Below, in pieces: positions 54,879 through 63,663 of a DNA stretch of 64,000 nt. The DNA lies in contig NZ_ML058616.1 of NCBI RefSeq assembly GCF_003635165.1, positions 1 through 64,000 of the forward strand. Reading direction: 5' to 3'. Numbering within the stretch: the first letter of the stretch is position 1; each line of letters opens with the position of its first letter. Both the position numbers and the translations under genes were made by a program. The notes beneath the pieces are model-generated. The model saw nothing but the letters and a program-made list of their open reading frames with translations. It did no database searches and was not told the origin of the DNA. The DNA is from Burkholderia sp. Nafp2/4-1b (GTDB lineage: Bacteria > Pseudomonadota > Gammaproteobacteria > Burkholderiales > Burkholderiaceae).

Positions 54879-54897
54879 ACCAGTTTGGCGGACTGGT
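54879..54897. promoter_or_regulatory. second ACCAGT-N7-ACTGGT inverted repeat
   Basis: ACCAGT (54879-54884) and ACTGGT (54892-54897) with a seven-base spacer, about 190 bases upstream of the regulator promoter. A related single half-site (ATTGGTATGC) is near 54806. The 54711-54926 stretch otherwise holds no gene; it is AT-richer than the flanking coding DNA. Confidence 0.5.
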
Positions 54898-54926
54898 ATG
54901 CACGCGCCGGCACCCGGCGCGCCGCG

Positions 54927-57900
54927 TCAGTGGAACTCGCGGCTCGACGTGCGCAGCCCGCCGAGCAGCGGCGTCAGATCCTCGAAATGCTGCGCGACGA
55001 GGTGCCTCACGTCGCTGACGACCTGCCACACGCCCGACGCCGCGAGCAACCGCGAATCGAGCGTTTCGCGCCGCTGCCGCGCAAGCAGCTCGGGCCGCAC
55101 GATCACGTTCACGCAGCCCGTTTCATCTTCGAGCGTCATGAACATCACGCCCTTCGCGGTGCCCGGCATCTGCCGCGCGATCACGAGCCCGCATGCGCGC
55201 GCGAGCCGGCCGTCGGGACGGTCGCGCAGCTCGGCCGCGGACGACAGCCGCTGCGCGCGCAACGCGGGCCGCAGCAGCGCGACCGGATGGCGGTTCAGCG
55301 TGAGGCCGGTGGTGTGATAGTCGGCGAGGATGTCGTCGGCTTCCGACGGCGCGCCGAGCGCGGGCTGCTCCGTTTCGTCGATCGGCGCGGCGGCCAGCAG
55401 GTCGCGCTCGGGCGCCGCGGCGACGGCCTGCCACAGCGCATCGCGGCGATGGCCGGCGAGCGTCGCGAGCGCGTTCGCGGCGGCGAGCGCTTCGAGATCA
55501 CGCCGTTCGAGCTGCGCGCGGCGCGCGAGCGCGTCGACGTTCTCGAACGGGCCGGCCGCGCGCGCGGCCTCGATGCGCCGCGCGGCAGCTTCGCCGAGGC
55601 CGCGCACGAGCGACAGGCCGAGCCGCACCGCGGGCTGGCCGTGCGGCGGCGGCTGGCCGGGCAGCGCTTCGAGCGACGCTTCCCAGCCGCTGCGCGTGAC
55701 GTCGGCCGGAAACACCTTCACGCCGTGGCGCTTCGCGTCCTGCACGAGCTGCGCGGGCGCGTAGAACCCCATCGGCTGGCTGTTCAGCAGCGACGCGACG
55801 AAGATCGCCGGTTCGTGGCATTTGAGCCAGCTGCTCGCATAGGCGAGCTTCGCGAAGCTGGCCGCGTGGCTCTCGGGGAAGCCGTATTCGCCGAAGCCCT
55901 TGATCTGCTCGAAGATCTGCTCGGCGAATTCGCGCGTGTAGTTGCGCTCGAGCATCCCGTGAATGATCTTGTCCTGATACTTCTCGAGGTTGCCCTTGCG
56001 CTTCCATGCGGCCATCGCGCGGCGCAGTTCGTCGGCCTCGCCGGGCGTGAAGCCCGCCGCGACGATCGCGATCTGCATCACCTGCTCCTGGAAGATCGGC
56101 ACGCCGAGCGTGCGTTCGAGCACCTGCTCGAGCGCCTTGCTCGGATACGTGACCTCGCCGTCCTCTTCACCGGCCACGATCCTGCGCCGCTTCAGGTACG
56201 GATGCACGGCGCCGCCCTGGATCGGCCCGGGCCGCACGATCGACACCTGCACGACGAGGTCGTAGTAATGGCGCGGCTTCAGCCGCGGCAGCATCGACAT
56301 CTGCGCGCGCGATTCGATCTGGAACACGCCGACCGTATCGGCGCGGCAGATCATGTCGTAGGTTGGTTCGTCATCCTGCGGAATGTGCTTCATCGTGAAC
56401 GGCTCGCCGTCCTTCTCCGGCCCGCGCCACGCGGTGCGCAGGTCGAACGCGCGATGCAGCGCCGACAGCATGCCGAGCGCGAGCACGTCGACCTTCATCA
56501 GCCCGAGCGCCTCGAGATCGTCCTTGTCCCACTGGATCACGCGCCGCCCGTCCATCGCCGCGTTCTCGACCGGCACGAGCCGCGTGAGCTTGCCGCGGCT
56601 GATCACGAAGCCGCCCGAGTGCTGCGACAGGTGGCGCGGAAAATTGAGCAGCCGCGCGGCGAGCTCGGCCCACGTGCGGATCAGCGGCGTCGCCGGATCG
56701 AGCCCGGTCGACGAGAATTGCTGCAGCAGGTCGCGACTGCCGTCGAACCAGCGATGCCCCTTCGCGACCCGATCGACCAGCATCGGATCGACGCCGAGCG
56801 CCTTGCCGGTTTCGCGCAGCACGCCGCGCGGGCGATAGGTCGACACGGCCGCCGCGATCGCCGCGCGATCCTTGCCGTATTTCCGGTAGATATGCTGGAT
56901 GACTTCTTCGCGGCGCTGATGCTCGAAGTCGACGTCGATGTCGGGCGGCTCGCCGCGCTCCTCGCTGATGAAGCGCTCGAACAGCATCGTGCTCTGCTCG
57001 GGATTCACTTCCGTGATGCCGAGGCAGTAGCAGACGACCGAGTTCGCGGCCGACCCGCGGCCCTGGCACAGGATGTTCTGGCTGCGCGCGTATTTGACGA
57101 TGTCGTAGACGGTCAGGAAGAACGGTTCGTAGCTGAGCCGCGCGATCAGCTCGAGTTCGTAACGGATCTGCTTCTCCACCTTCTCCGGAATGCCCTGCGG
57201 ATAACGATCGGCCGCGCCTGCGAAGGTTTCCTGTTCCAGATAGCGCGTCGGCGTCAGCCCCTCCGGCACGATCTCGTCGGGATACTCATAACGCAGCGTG
57301 CCGAGATCGAAATCACACGCATCGAGCATCGCGCAGGTTTCCGCGATCTCGTTCGACGCAAACAACTTCGCGATCCGTCCACGCGAACGCAGATGCTGCT
57401 CTGCATTCGGCGCAAGCGCGTACCCGCATTCCGATATCGGCATACCGATGCGGATCGCCGTCATCACGTCCTGCAGCGGCTTGCACGAGCGCACATGCAT
57501 CGTCACGTCGCCGAGCGCGACGATACGCACGCCACGCCGCTCACCGGCCTCGCGAATCTCGTCGCGCTGCGCGCCGTCGAGCGCGCGCTGCAGTTGCACG
57601 AGCCCGAGCCGCGCACGCTCGCCGAACGTCGCGCGAAACCACGCGACCTGCGCATCGAGCACGTCCGCCCGCACCGGGTACGCGGGCACGAGAATCGCGA
57701 AGCAGTCGGGCATCCCGCGCAGGTGGGCGAACTCCGCTGGCGGCACCGACAGCATCCGCGGCGTCAGCGTGTAAGTGCCCTTCGGCGCTGTCATCCGCCG
57801 CCACGAAATCAGCTCGGAAAGATTGCCGTAGCCCTCGCGGTTCCGCGCAAGCAGCACGAGCCCGAACGCACCGGGGCCCGGATCGTGGCCGGGCGCGACT

Positions 57901-58142
57901 TCATCCGGTGTGACGTCGAAATACGAACCGATGACGAGCGGCAGCCCGTGCGCCTGCGCGGCGACATGCATGCGCGGCGCGCCGGCGAGCGAGCATTCGT
58001 CGGTGATCGCGATCCCGCGATAGCCGAGTTCTTTCGCGCGCTCGACCAGCTCCTCCGCATGCGACGCGCCATGCAGGAACGAAAAGTTCGAACGGCAGAA
58101 CAATTCCGCGTAATCGGGCAGCAAACTGAATTCCGCAACCAT
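54927..58142 (-). CDS. dnaE2: error-prone DNA polymerase III alpha subunit DnaE2 (ImuC)
   Basis: 1071 residues. The catalytic polymerase of SOS mutagenesis with ImuA and ImuB. An N-terminal PHP domain (ELFCRSNFSFLHGASHAEEL), the palm with the catalytic aspartates in PDIDVDFEHQRREEVIQHIY, the finger part ESRAQMSMLPRLKPRHYYDL, and a C-terminal OB fold (GVMFMTLEDETGCVNVIV) are all seen. No exonuclease domain. It is 6 bp past imuB and is the last gene of the cassette. Confidence 0.95.
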   Translation of the reverse strand: MVAEFSLLPDYAELFCRSNFSFLHGASHAEELVERAKELGYRGIAITDECSLAGAPRMHVAAQAHGLPLVIGSYFDVTPDEVAPGHDPGPGAFGLVLLARNREGYGNLSELISWRRMTAPKGTYTLTPRMLSVPPAEFAHLRGMPDCFAILVPAYPVRADVLDAQVAWFRATFGERARLGLVQLQRALDGAQRDEIREAGERRGVRIVALGDVTMHVRSCKPLQDVMTAIRIGMPISECGYALAPNAEQHLRSRGRIAKLFASNEIAETCAMLDACDFDLGTLRYEYPDEIVPEGLTPTRYLEQETFAGAADRYPQGIPEKVEKQIRYELELIARLSYEPFFLTVYDIVKYARSQNILCQGRGSAANSVVCYCLGITEVNPEQSTMLFERFISEERGEPPDIDVDFEHQRREEVIQHIYRKYGKDRAAIAAAVSTYRPRGVLRETGKALGVDPMLVDRVAKGHRWFDGSRDLLQQFSSTGLDPATPLIRTWAELAARLLNFPRHLSQHSGGFVISRGKLTRLVPVENAAMDGRRVIQWDKDDLEALGLMKVDVLALGMLSALHRAFDLRTAWRGPEKDGEPFTMKHIPQDDEPTYDMICRADTVGVFQIESRAQMSMLPRLKPRHYYDLVVQVSIVRPGPIQGGAVHPYLKRRRIVAGEEDGEVTYPSKALEQVLERTLGVPIFQEQVMQIAIVAAGFTPGEADELRRAMAAWKRKGNLEKYQDKIIHGMLERNYTREFAEQIFEQIKGFGEYGFPESHAASFAKLAYASSWLKCHEPAIFVASLLNSQPMGFYAPAQLVQDAKRHGVKVFPADVTRSGWEASLEALPGQPPPHGQPAVRLGLSLVRGLGEAAARRIEAARAAGPFENVDALARRAQLERRDLEALAAANALATLAGHRRDALWQAVAAAPERDLLAAAPIDETEQPALGAPSEADDILADYHTTGLTLNRHPVALLRPALRAQRLSSAAELRDRPDGRLARACGLVIARQMPGTAKGVMFMTLEDETGCVNVIVRPELLARQRRETLDSRLLAASGVWQVVSDVRHLVAQHFEDLTPLLGGLRTSSREFH

Positions 58143-58148
58143 CGCCGT

Positions 58149-59645
58149 TCACCCGAACAGGCCGTGCAGGAACCAGCGCGGCTCGGACTCGCTCCCCGCC
58201 CGCTCCTTGAACACCCAATAGCACGCACCGGCTTCGTCCTGCGCGACGTGGTAATCGCGTGCGGCCATCTGCCCGTCGAACCAGCCGGCTTCGATTCGCT
58301 CGGGCGACGACATCATCCTGAGCGGCGTATGAAATACCGGCCGCTCGCCGCGCATCAGAAGCGGCAGCGGCGCGGCCAGCAGCCACGCGGGACGCGGCGG
58401 CACGGCAGGCGGGCCGCCGGCCGGCTTGCCCGCTTGCGCGTCGAGCGGCAGCCAGCAGTTCGCGGCCTCCGGACGATGATCGGCGACGGGCGCCGCACGC
58501 AGCACGTTGTCGGCGCCGAGCCGCGCGACCAGCAGTTCGAACAGCCGTTCGCGGGTTTCTCGCGTGCCGCCCGGCTCGGGAAAGAGATCGTCGGCCGGCG
58601 GCGCGACCGATTCGACGCGCGTGGCCTTCAGCCGCACCGCGATCACCGCGGCCGGCAACTCGACGCGCGCGAGCCGCTCGCCGAGCAGCCGCATGAAGTG
58701 CGCTTCGTCGCGCACGGGCGCGGCGAACGCGAGTTCGAGCGGTGTCGGCGGCACGGCCTGACGGCCGCGCTCGTGTTCGAGCTCGAACGTCATCGCGGCC
58801 AGCGACAACTGCCGCGCGGCCAGCCAGCCGCAGAGCTGCACGATGAGCCGCTGCGCGACGAACAGCACGGCTTCCGCGTATTCGACGCGCTCCGGCAATT
58901 CGACCCGCACGTCGAACACGGACGGCACGGCCATCCATGCAAGCGGCTCGACCGCATCGCCGTAGGCGCGATCCAGCGCGGCGAGCAGCGCCGGACCGCA
59001 GCGGCGCTGCAGCCCCGCGCGCGGCAGGCCGCGCAGGTCGGCAAGCGTGCGGCAACCGAGGCCGTCGAACCAGCCCGCATACGGGCGGGCGTCGGGCAGC
59101 AACGCACACGGCAACCGATCGAGCGTGCGGACGAGCGACGCCGGCCGGGCCACGCGGCGCCGGATGCGTGCCCGCGCCGACGTGCGCGCGAGCAGCCACG
59201 CGCCGCGCCCGGTCGGCGCGGCGGACAGGCGCGCCGCATAACCGAGCGTCGCGAGCGTCGCGCGCACCTGCCGACACAACGACGGCAGGCCGCCGAACAG
59301 GCGCAGGCTCGGGCCGACGTCGACCAGCAGCGTCGCTTCGTCGTCGAGCGCGACGCACGGCGAGAAGCGCAGCAATGCGAGCGCGACGGCGCGCAGCGCA
59401 TCGGCTTCGCGGGCGGGATCGCGTTCGACGAGCCGCGTGTCGGGCGCGAGCGTCAGCACGCCGCCGCGCTTCATGCCCGCGCGCACGCCCTGCCGGCGCG
59501 CGGGCGCGTCGGCAATCAGCACGACACCCTGCTCGAGCACCGCGCAGCCGGCTTCGCTGGCCTCGCCGGCCGCTGCGTCAGACGGCGGCGGGGCGCACAC
59601 GTCGAGCGGCAGGCGCGGCAGATGGATGCCGAGCAAGACGCGCAT
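58149..59645 (-). CDS. imuB: ImuB, Y-family polymerase-like protein
   Basis: 498 residues. A catalytically dead Y-family relative that links ImuA, DnaE2 and the beta clamp. The N-terminus LLGIHLPRLPLDVCAPPP lacks the aspartate of the Y-family motif (DMDAFFASVE in DinB), as expected for ImuB. The finger/thumb region has DLRGLPRAGLQRRCGPALLA, and the C-terminal part is ImuB-specific. It overlaps imuA by 68 bp in another frame. Confidence 0.93.
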   Translation of the reverse strand: MRVLLGIHLPRLPLDVCAPPPSDAAAGEASEAGCAVLEQGVVLIADAPARRQGVRAGMKRGGVLTLAPDTRLVERDPAREADALRAVALALLRFSPCVALDDEATLLVDVGPSLRLFGGLPSLCRQVRATLATLGYAARLSAAPTGRGAWLLARTSARARIRRRVARPASLVRTLDRLPCALLPDARPYAGWFDGLGCRTLADLRGLPRAGLQRRCGPALLAALDRAYGDAVEPLAWMAVPSVFDVRVELPERVEYAEAVLFVAQRLIVQLCGWLAARQLSLAAMTFELEHERGRQAVPPTPLELAFAAPVRDEAHFMRLLGERLARVELPAAVIAVRLKATRVESVAPPADDLFPEPGGTRETRERLFELLVARLGADNVLRAAPVADHRPEAANCWLPLDAQAGKPAGGPPAVPPRPAWLLAAPLPLLMRGERPVFHTPLRMMSSPERIEAGWFDGQMAARDYHVAQDEAGACYWVFKERAGSESEPRWFLHGLFG

Positions 59646-60354
59646 AGCGGCTCTCCACGATGGGCGACGGCAAATCGAGCGCGAGCGGCTCGCTGCACGC
59701 GGGCCCGCGACGCTTGACGATGTCGAGCGACACGCCGCCCGGCACCGGATGCAGCGCGACGCGCAGCACGGCCGGCGACGGCTGCCTGGCCGCCGACAGC
59801 GGGCGCAGCATCACGAACAGCGTGTCGCCGGTGCGCGCGGCCGCGAGATGCAGGCGCCGCAGCGCATCGGGCCGCGCGTCCTGCCACAGCAGCAGCGCGC
59901 CGCAGCAGCCCGTCTTGAGCGCCTGCTCGGCGGCCCACAACGCGTCGGTGCGATTGTCGGCGCGCAGCCACAGCAGCGCGTCGGCCGGCACGCCGAGCGC
60001 GGCCAGCGCGGTTGCATGCGGCGACTGCGGCGGCGCGACGAGCGCGAGCGGACGCCGTGCGCTGACGGTGCGCGCGAGCGCCGGTGCGAGCAGCCGCATC
60101 TCGCCGCAGCCCGGCTGCGCGGCCAGCAGTTCGACGAGGCCGCCGACCGGCCAGCCGCCGCCCGGCAGCTCGGCGGACAGCGGCGCGAAACCGGTGTCGA
60201 TCGTGCGCGTGCCTCCGCGCGCGAGCTGCGAGCCGCGCCAGAGAGTTATTCCCCCCGTGGCTGAAGAAATATTGGTGTCGAGAAGGGCATCGACGGCGCG
60301 AGCCCGTTCATCAGGCGCACGTATCTGCTGAGCATCGGCGGCGGTGCGGTTCAC
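59578..60354 (-). CDS. imuA: ImuA, SOS mutagenesis accessory protein
   Basis: 258 residues. A RecA/SulA-like protein required with ImuB for translesion synthesis by DnaE2. The conserved early block is ELPGGGWPVGGLVELLAAQP and the middle holds LLWLRADNRTDALWAAEQAL. The start codon is GTG with GGAG seven bases upstream. First gene of the imuA-imuB-dnaE2 unit, with a LexA box directly before its ribosome-binding site. Confidence 0.92.
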   Translation of the reverse strand: MNRTAADAQQIRAPDERARAVDALLDTNISSATGGITLWRGSQLARGGTRTIDTGFAPLSAELPGGGWPVGGLVELLAAQPGCGEMRLLAPALARTVSARRPLALVAPPQSPHATALAALGVPADALLWLRADNRTDALWAAEQALKTGCCGALLLWQDARPDALRRLHLAAARTGDTLFVMLRPLSAARQPSPAVLRVALHPVPGGVSLDIVKRRGPACSEPLALDLPSPIVESRYARLARHPSAAPAARRVRPAAV

Positions 60355-60372
60355 GATCCGGCTCCAAAAATA

Positions 60373-60388
60373 CTGTATAAATATACAG
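60373..60388 (-). promoter_or_regulatory. LexA (SOS) box of imuA
   Basis: CTGTATATTTATACAG on the minus strand, a palindrome matching CTG-N10-CAG and the AT-rich core of the consensus LexA site. It ends 18 bases before the imuA GTG. Confidence 0.95.
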
Positions 60389-60402
60389 TTATTCTAGCGC
60401 AA
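60374..60402 (-). promoter_or_regulatory. imuA promoter
   Basis: TTGCGC (60402-60397), 17-base spacer, TATACA (60379-60374). The -10 lies inside the LexA box, so LexA would exclude polymerase. The 5' leader would be only about 12-15 nt. Confidence 0.65.
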
Positions 60403-60569
60403 GATTTCGCGATTGGCGCGGCCGCGTCATCAATCCGTCGCACGCCACGCGGCGCCGCGCACGTCGCGCGACGCGGTGATGCAAGTCATCGTGCGGGTGC
60501 TTTTACGACCTCGCGCAGTTCACAGCGGTCGCCTTGCTTGCGCCGTCGCAGCGGCCGAGCGAACCGGCG

Positions 60570-61319
60570 TCAATGAGCGGGCCTTGGCCGAAAATCGTGG
60601 ACCTCGATCGCCACGAGCGTCGGAGCCGGCAACGGAGCGTGGCCAACCGGCAACGGCTTCACCGTCCTGCGGGTCGGCACCAGGAATCCGTCGAAGTCGC
60701 GGAAATCCTCGCAGATGTGGGCGGCCCGCGCCCAGCGTCCGACCACCATGGCGGTGTAATCGAGCCTGCAAAGCCGGTGCTGACTATCGAAATAGAAGTC
60801 CTGGACCCGGCTGTGCGTTGGAACGTCGGGGGGAAAGGTCGCCCGGATTCTCGACCATGTCCCAGCCGAAGTCACCAGCGGCGGAAGTTCCTGGAACGTA
60901 AAGCCGCCGCGCAGGAACGAGAAAGGCGCTGTCAGATAGTTCCAGAACGCATAGGCGCCGAAAAAGACGAAGTCGAGGTCGTCCCAGTAGATTTGCCGTC
61001 GCCAGCCGCCAAATGCGCTTCGCGGTTCTTCGCGGCGTGCCAAGACCGCCCCGTCTCGGCCGACGATTTGAACCCGTTCTTCTCCTTGAAGTTCGCTCGT
61101 CTCGCCGACATGCGGAAAATCGTTGAAAGCGAATCGAGGCTCATGTGGCGACGCTCGAACCTGCACCTGTCGCAGTACCGGCCGTCGCTTCGCGGTGAAC
61201 AGGAAACCGTGGGCGGAAACCGTCGCCTCGATCTCCGCCAGTTCGGCCCACCGCGCTGCACCGCCGTGTGCGTCGATCGCCGCCCGGATGGCATCCGGCA
61301 ATGCATTGCCATGGTCCAT
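60570..61319 (-). CDS. hypothetical protein, 249 aa
   Basis: I do not recognise a family with certainty. The ATG at 61319 has GAGGAAACGAC before it and gives MDHGNALPDAIRAAIDAHGG; the frame is open 26 codons further up but without a site. No signal peptide. The body is rich in strands and aromatics (RRQIYWDDLDFVFFGAYAFW; RVQDFYFDSQHRLCRLDYTA; FDGFLVPTRRTVKPL), a pattern reminiscent of lipoprotein-carrier-like beta-sheets that bind hydrophobic ligands. It lies upstream of imuA on the same strand, but 181 bp and a LexA promoter separate them. Confidence 0.65.
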   Translation of the reverse strand: MDHGNALPDAIRAAIDAHGGAARWAELAEIEATVSAHGFLFTAKRRPVLRQVQVRASPHEPRFAFNDFPHVGETSELQGEERVQIVGRDGAVLARREEPRSAFGGWRRQIYWDDLDFVFFGAYAFWNYLTAPFSFLRGGFTFQELPPLVTSAGTWSRIRATFPPDVPTHSRVQDFYFDSQHRLCRLDYTAMVVGRWARAAHICEDFRDFDGFLVPTRRTVKPLPVGHAPLPAPTLVAIEVHDFRPRPAH

Positions 61320-61717
61320 GTCGTTTCCTCGCCGCCACGCGCCGCCTACGCGCCTTGCCAGCAGGGGCGCATCGCGGCGTTGCACCATCACAAGCAAGCC
61401 GCGCTTCGCGCGACCGACTCCGTCGCCCAGCCGAATCGGTGACCGCCACCACGTTCACATGGCTCTCAATTTACCATCCGAAATTTACGGCGCGCCGACT
61501 TGCGGCATGGCCGGCTCGCGCCGCTCCCCCCAACACTCCCCCGCCCGATGCGTCACGGGCGAATCGAATCGCGCGGCCGGACCGGCACGCAAACCGGCAC
61601 GCTGCAACGCGCAGCACGCCTCCGCTGCCGCGCGCCGGTCTCGGCGCAACGCGTCAGCCGCGCCGGTGGCTTTACGTTATGCTGTCCGCCGATCCAGTCC
61701 CCACCATCGGAGGGCAC
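61320..61717. other. intergenic between divergent genes, no certain feature
   Basis: About 400 bases between the hypothetical gene and the secreted-protein gene. A short AT-rich patch is at 61461-61490 and a TATGCT sequence at 61678-61683 that may be a -10 for the plus-strand gene, with no good -35. No repeat, RNA or coding frame is supported. Confidence 0.4.
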
Positions 61718-62026
61718 ATGAAACGGGGTATCCGTGCGATCGCATGCGCGGCCGTCGCGCTGGCGCTGCCGGCCGCGGCATTCGCGCTGACCGACGGCTA
61801 TGCGCAATACGACGACTGCATGCTGGGCGCGCTGCGCGAAAGCCGCAACGGCGCGGCGGCCCAGCTGATCCAGCGCTCGTGCGACGCGCTGTACCGCAAC
61901 AACGCGATGCTGCTGCCGCGCGAGCGGCGCTTTCACGAGTGCGTGGTGCAATCGCTGCCGGGTGTGCGCGACAACTATGCGATCCAGCAGATCATGGCGA
62001 TCTGCTCGCGGCGCGGCGAGATGTGA
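61718..62026 (+). CDS. small secreted four-cysteine protein
   Basis: 102 residues. A signal peptide (MKRGIRAIACAAVALALPAA, cut near AFA-LTD) is followed by a helical mature part of about 79 residues with four cysteines (QYDDCMLGAL, IQRSCDAL, FHECVVQSL, IMAICSRRG), enough for two disulfides. GGAGGG is ideally placed before the ATG. The frame continues upstream to 61268 but that part is not protein-like. Function unknown; it looks like a small periplasmic conserved protein. Confidence 0.75.
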   Translation: MKRGIRAIACAAVALALPAAAFALTDGYAQYDDCMLGALRESRNGAAAQLIQRSCDALYRNNAMLLPRERRFHECVVQSLPGVRDNYAIQQIMAICSRRGEM

Positions 62027-62096
62027 GCCCACGCCGAACGCCTGGCGCCGGCACCGCGGCTGCCGCCGCGCGCTTGCGTACCGGCCGCGCCAATGA

Positions 62097-62128
62097 AAAA
62101 AGGGCCTGCACCATGCAGGCCCTTTCGT
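62097..62128. terminator. bidirectional terminator between the secreted-protein gene and metQ
   Basis: AAAGGGCCTGCA (62099-62110), loop CCA, TGCAGGCCCTTT (62114-62125): a 12-bp perfect stem. On the minus strand a run of six T follows, so it ends metQ. Confidence 0.9.
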
Positions 62129-62155
62129 TTCAGCAGTCCGACGGACAGGCAGCGT

Positions 62156-62971
62156 TCAGAACGACGCGACCATCGAGCCCTTGAACTGCTTCTTGATGAA
62201 TTCCTTCACTTCCGGCGACTGGTAAGCCTTGACCAGCTTCTTCACCCACGGCTGATCCTTGTCCTTCGCACGCACGGCGATCAGGTTCGCGTACGGGCTC
62301 GTCAGCGCCTCGAGCGCGATCGCGTCCTTGGTCGGCTGCAGGTTCGCGGCGATCGCGTAGTTCGTGTTGATCACGGCGGCGTCGACGTCCGACAGCACGC
62401 GCGGCAGTTGCGCGGCGTCGAGTTCGGAGATCTTCAGCTTCTTCGGGTTCTCGGCGACGTCGAGCGCCGTCGCGTTGTTGCCGCCCGTGCCGGCGCCGGC
62501 CTTCAGCTTGATCACGCCTTGCGTCTGCAGCAGCAGCAGCGCGCGGTTCTCGTTCGACGGATCGTTCGGCACCGCGATCTTCGCGCCTTGCGGCAGATCC
62601 TTCAGCGACTTGAACTTCTTCGAGTACACGCCGATCGGCGAGATGTAGGTCAGGCCCGCGCTGACGATCTTGTAGCCGCGCTGCTTCACCTGGCTGTCGA
62701 GGTAGGGCTGGTGCTGGAAGCTGTTCGCGTCGAGGTCGCCCGCGTCGAGCGCCGCGTTCGGCTGCACGTAGTCATTGAACTCGATGACCTTCACGTTCAG
62801 GCCTTCCTTCTCCTTCGCAACCTTCTGCACGAGCTGCCACACTTCCGCATCCGGGCCGGCGACCGTGCCGACCTTGATGACCTTGTCTTCGGCATGCGCG
62901 GCCGCCGACAGCGTCAGTGCGGCACCGGTGGCCAGTACGGAAAATACCTTCAGGAGACTGCGACGCTTCAT
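62156..62971 (-). CDS. metQ: MetQ/NlpA-family substrate-binding protein
   Basis: 271 residues. Periplasmic binding protein of a D/L-methionine type ABC importer. The family block KVIKVGTVAGPDAEVWQLVQ and FNDYVQPNAALDAGDLDANS are clear, with DPSNENRALLLLQ and VINTNYAIAANL further on. The signal peptide ends AAAHAEDK and has no lipobox cysteine, so unlike E. coli MetQ it is probably soluble. No metN or metI gene is near; the permease must be encoded elsewhere. Ligand could be Met or another amino acid. Confidence 0.88.
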   Translation of the reverse strand: MKRRSLLKVFSVLATGAALTLSAAAHAEDKVIKVGTVAGPDAEVWQLVQKVAKEKEGLNVKVIEFNDYVQPNAALDAGDLDANSFQHQPYLDSQVKQRGYKIVSAGLTYISPIGVYSKKFKSLKDLPQGAKIAVPNDPSNENRALLLLQTQGVIKLKAGAGTGGNNATALDVAENPKKLKISELDAAQLPRVLSDVDAAVINTNYAIAANLQPTKDAIALEALTSPYANLIAVRAKDKDQPWVKKLVKAYQSPEVKEFIKKQFKGSMVASF

Positions 62972-63200
62972 CTGTTTCTCGCTTTCTTGCTAACTGAAAA
63001 TGGGGCGCGATACGGGTATGCCCGAACTCGCAGGAAGGGGCAAATGGTGTCACAGGATCCGCCGGAAGTGAAATACATCCCGCTCATATGGGTATGCACC
63101 GCGGCGGTGCCGGGCGCGCCCGCACGACACGCGACGGCCGCTGTGCTAAAAAGACCGGCTGACCGGCGCGCAGCGCGCCGGCGACATTCCAGGGCCATCC

Positions 63201-63491
63201 ATGTACGTCATCGACATCCACTACAACGCGTCGCTCGAGCGCATCGACGATGCACTCGAACGCCATCGTGCGTATCTGCAGCCGCTGTTCGAGCGCGGCA
63301 TCTTCATCGCGGCGGGGCCGAAGGTGCCGCGCGAAGGCGGCGTGATCCTCGCGGCCCGCATCGACCGCGACGAGCTCGACGCGATCCTCGAAACCGATCC
63401 GTTCGTGACGGAAGGACTCGCGACCTATCGCGTGACCGAATTCCGGATCACGCGTGCCGCGCAAGGCTTCAACGTGCCGGCGTTGCCGTAA
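63201..63491 (+). CDS. YciI family protein
   Basis: 96 residues, a ferredoxin-like (dimeric alpha/beta barrel) domain. The start MYVIDIHYNASLERIDDALE, the conserved His in ALERHRAYLQPLFERG and the aspartate in ETDPFVTEGLATY match the YciI family, whose biochemical role is not settled. It is divergent from metQ. Confidence 0.88.
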   Translation: MYVIDIHYNASLERIDDALERHRAYLQPLFERGIFIAAGPKVPREGGVILAARIDRDELDAILETDPFVTEGLATYRVTEFRITRAAQGFNVPALP

Positions 63492-63663
63492 CGCGAGCGA
63501 GCGCGAATGCATGTGCGCATGCACGCCGCGCGCGACGAGGTTGCGACGCGACGAGGCTGCGAATATCGATTCGAGGGGAAGCAGGAAGAATGCGTGACGG
63601 CAGATCGCGGCCGTCACGCGAATCGCCGGGCGAGCGCCCGGGCGATCATGCGGCGCGCGCCGC

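Noticed and set aside
54714..59717. A very long open frame on the plus strand across dnaE2 and imuB
   Set aside because: It is antisense to well-recognised genes; its composition (Arg-, His-, Ala-rich, no domains) is that of a shadow frame in high-GC DNA, and it has no ribosome site.
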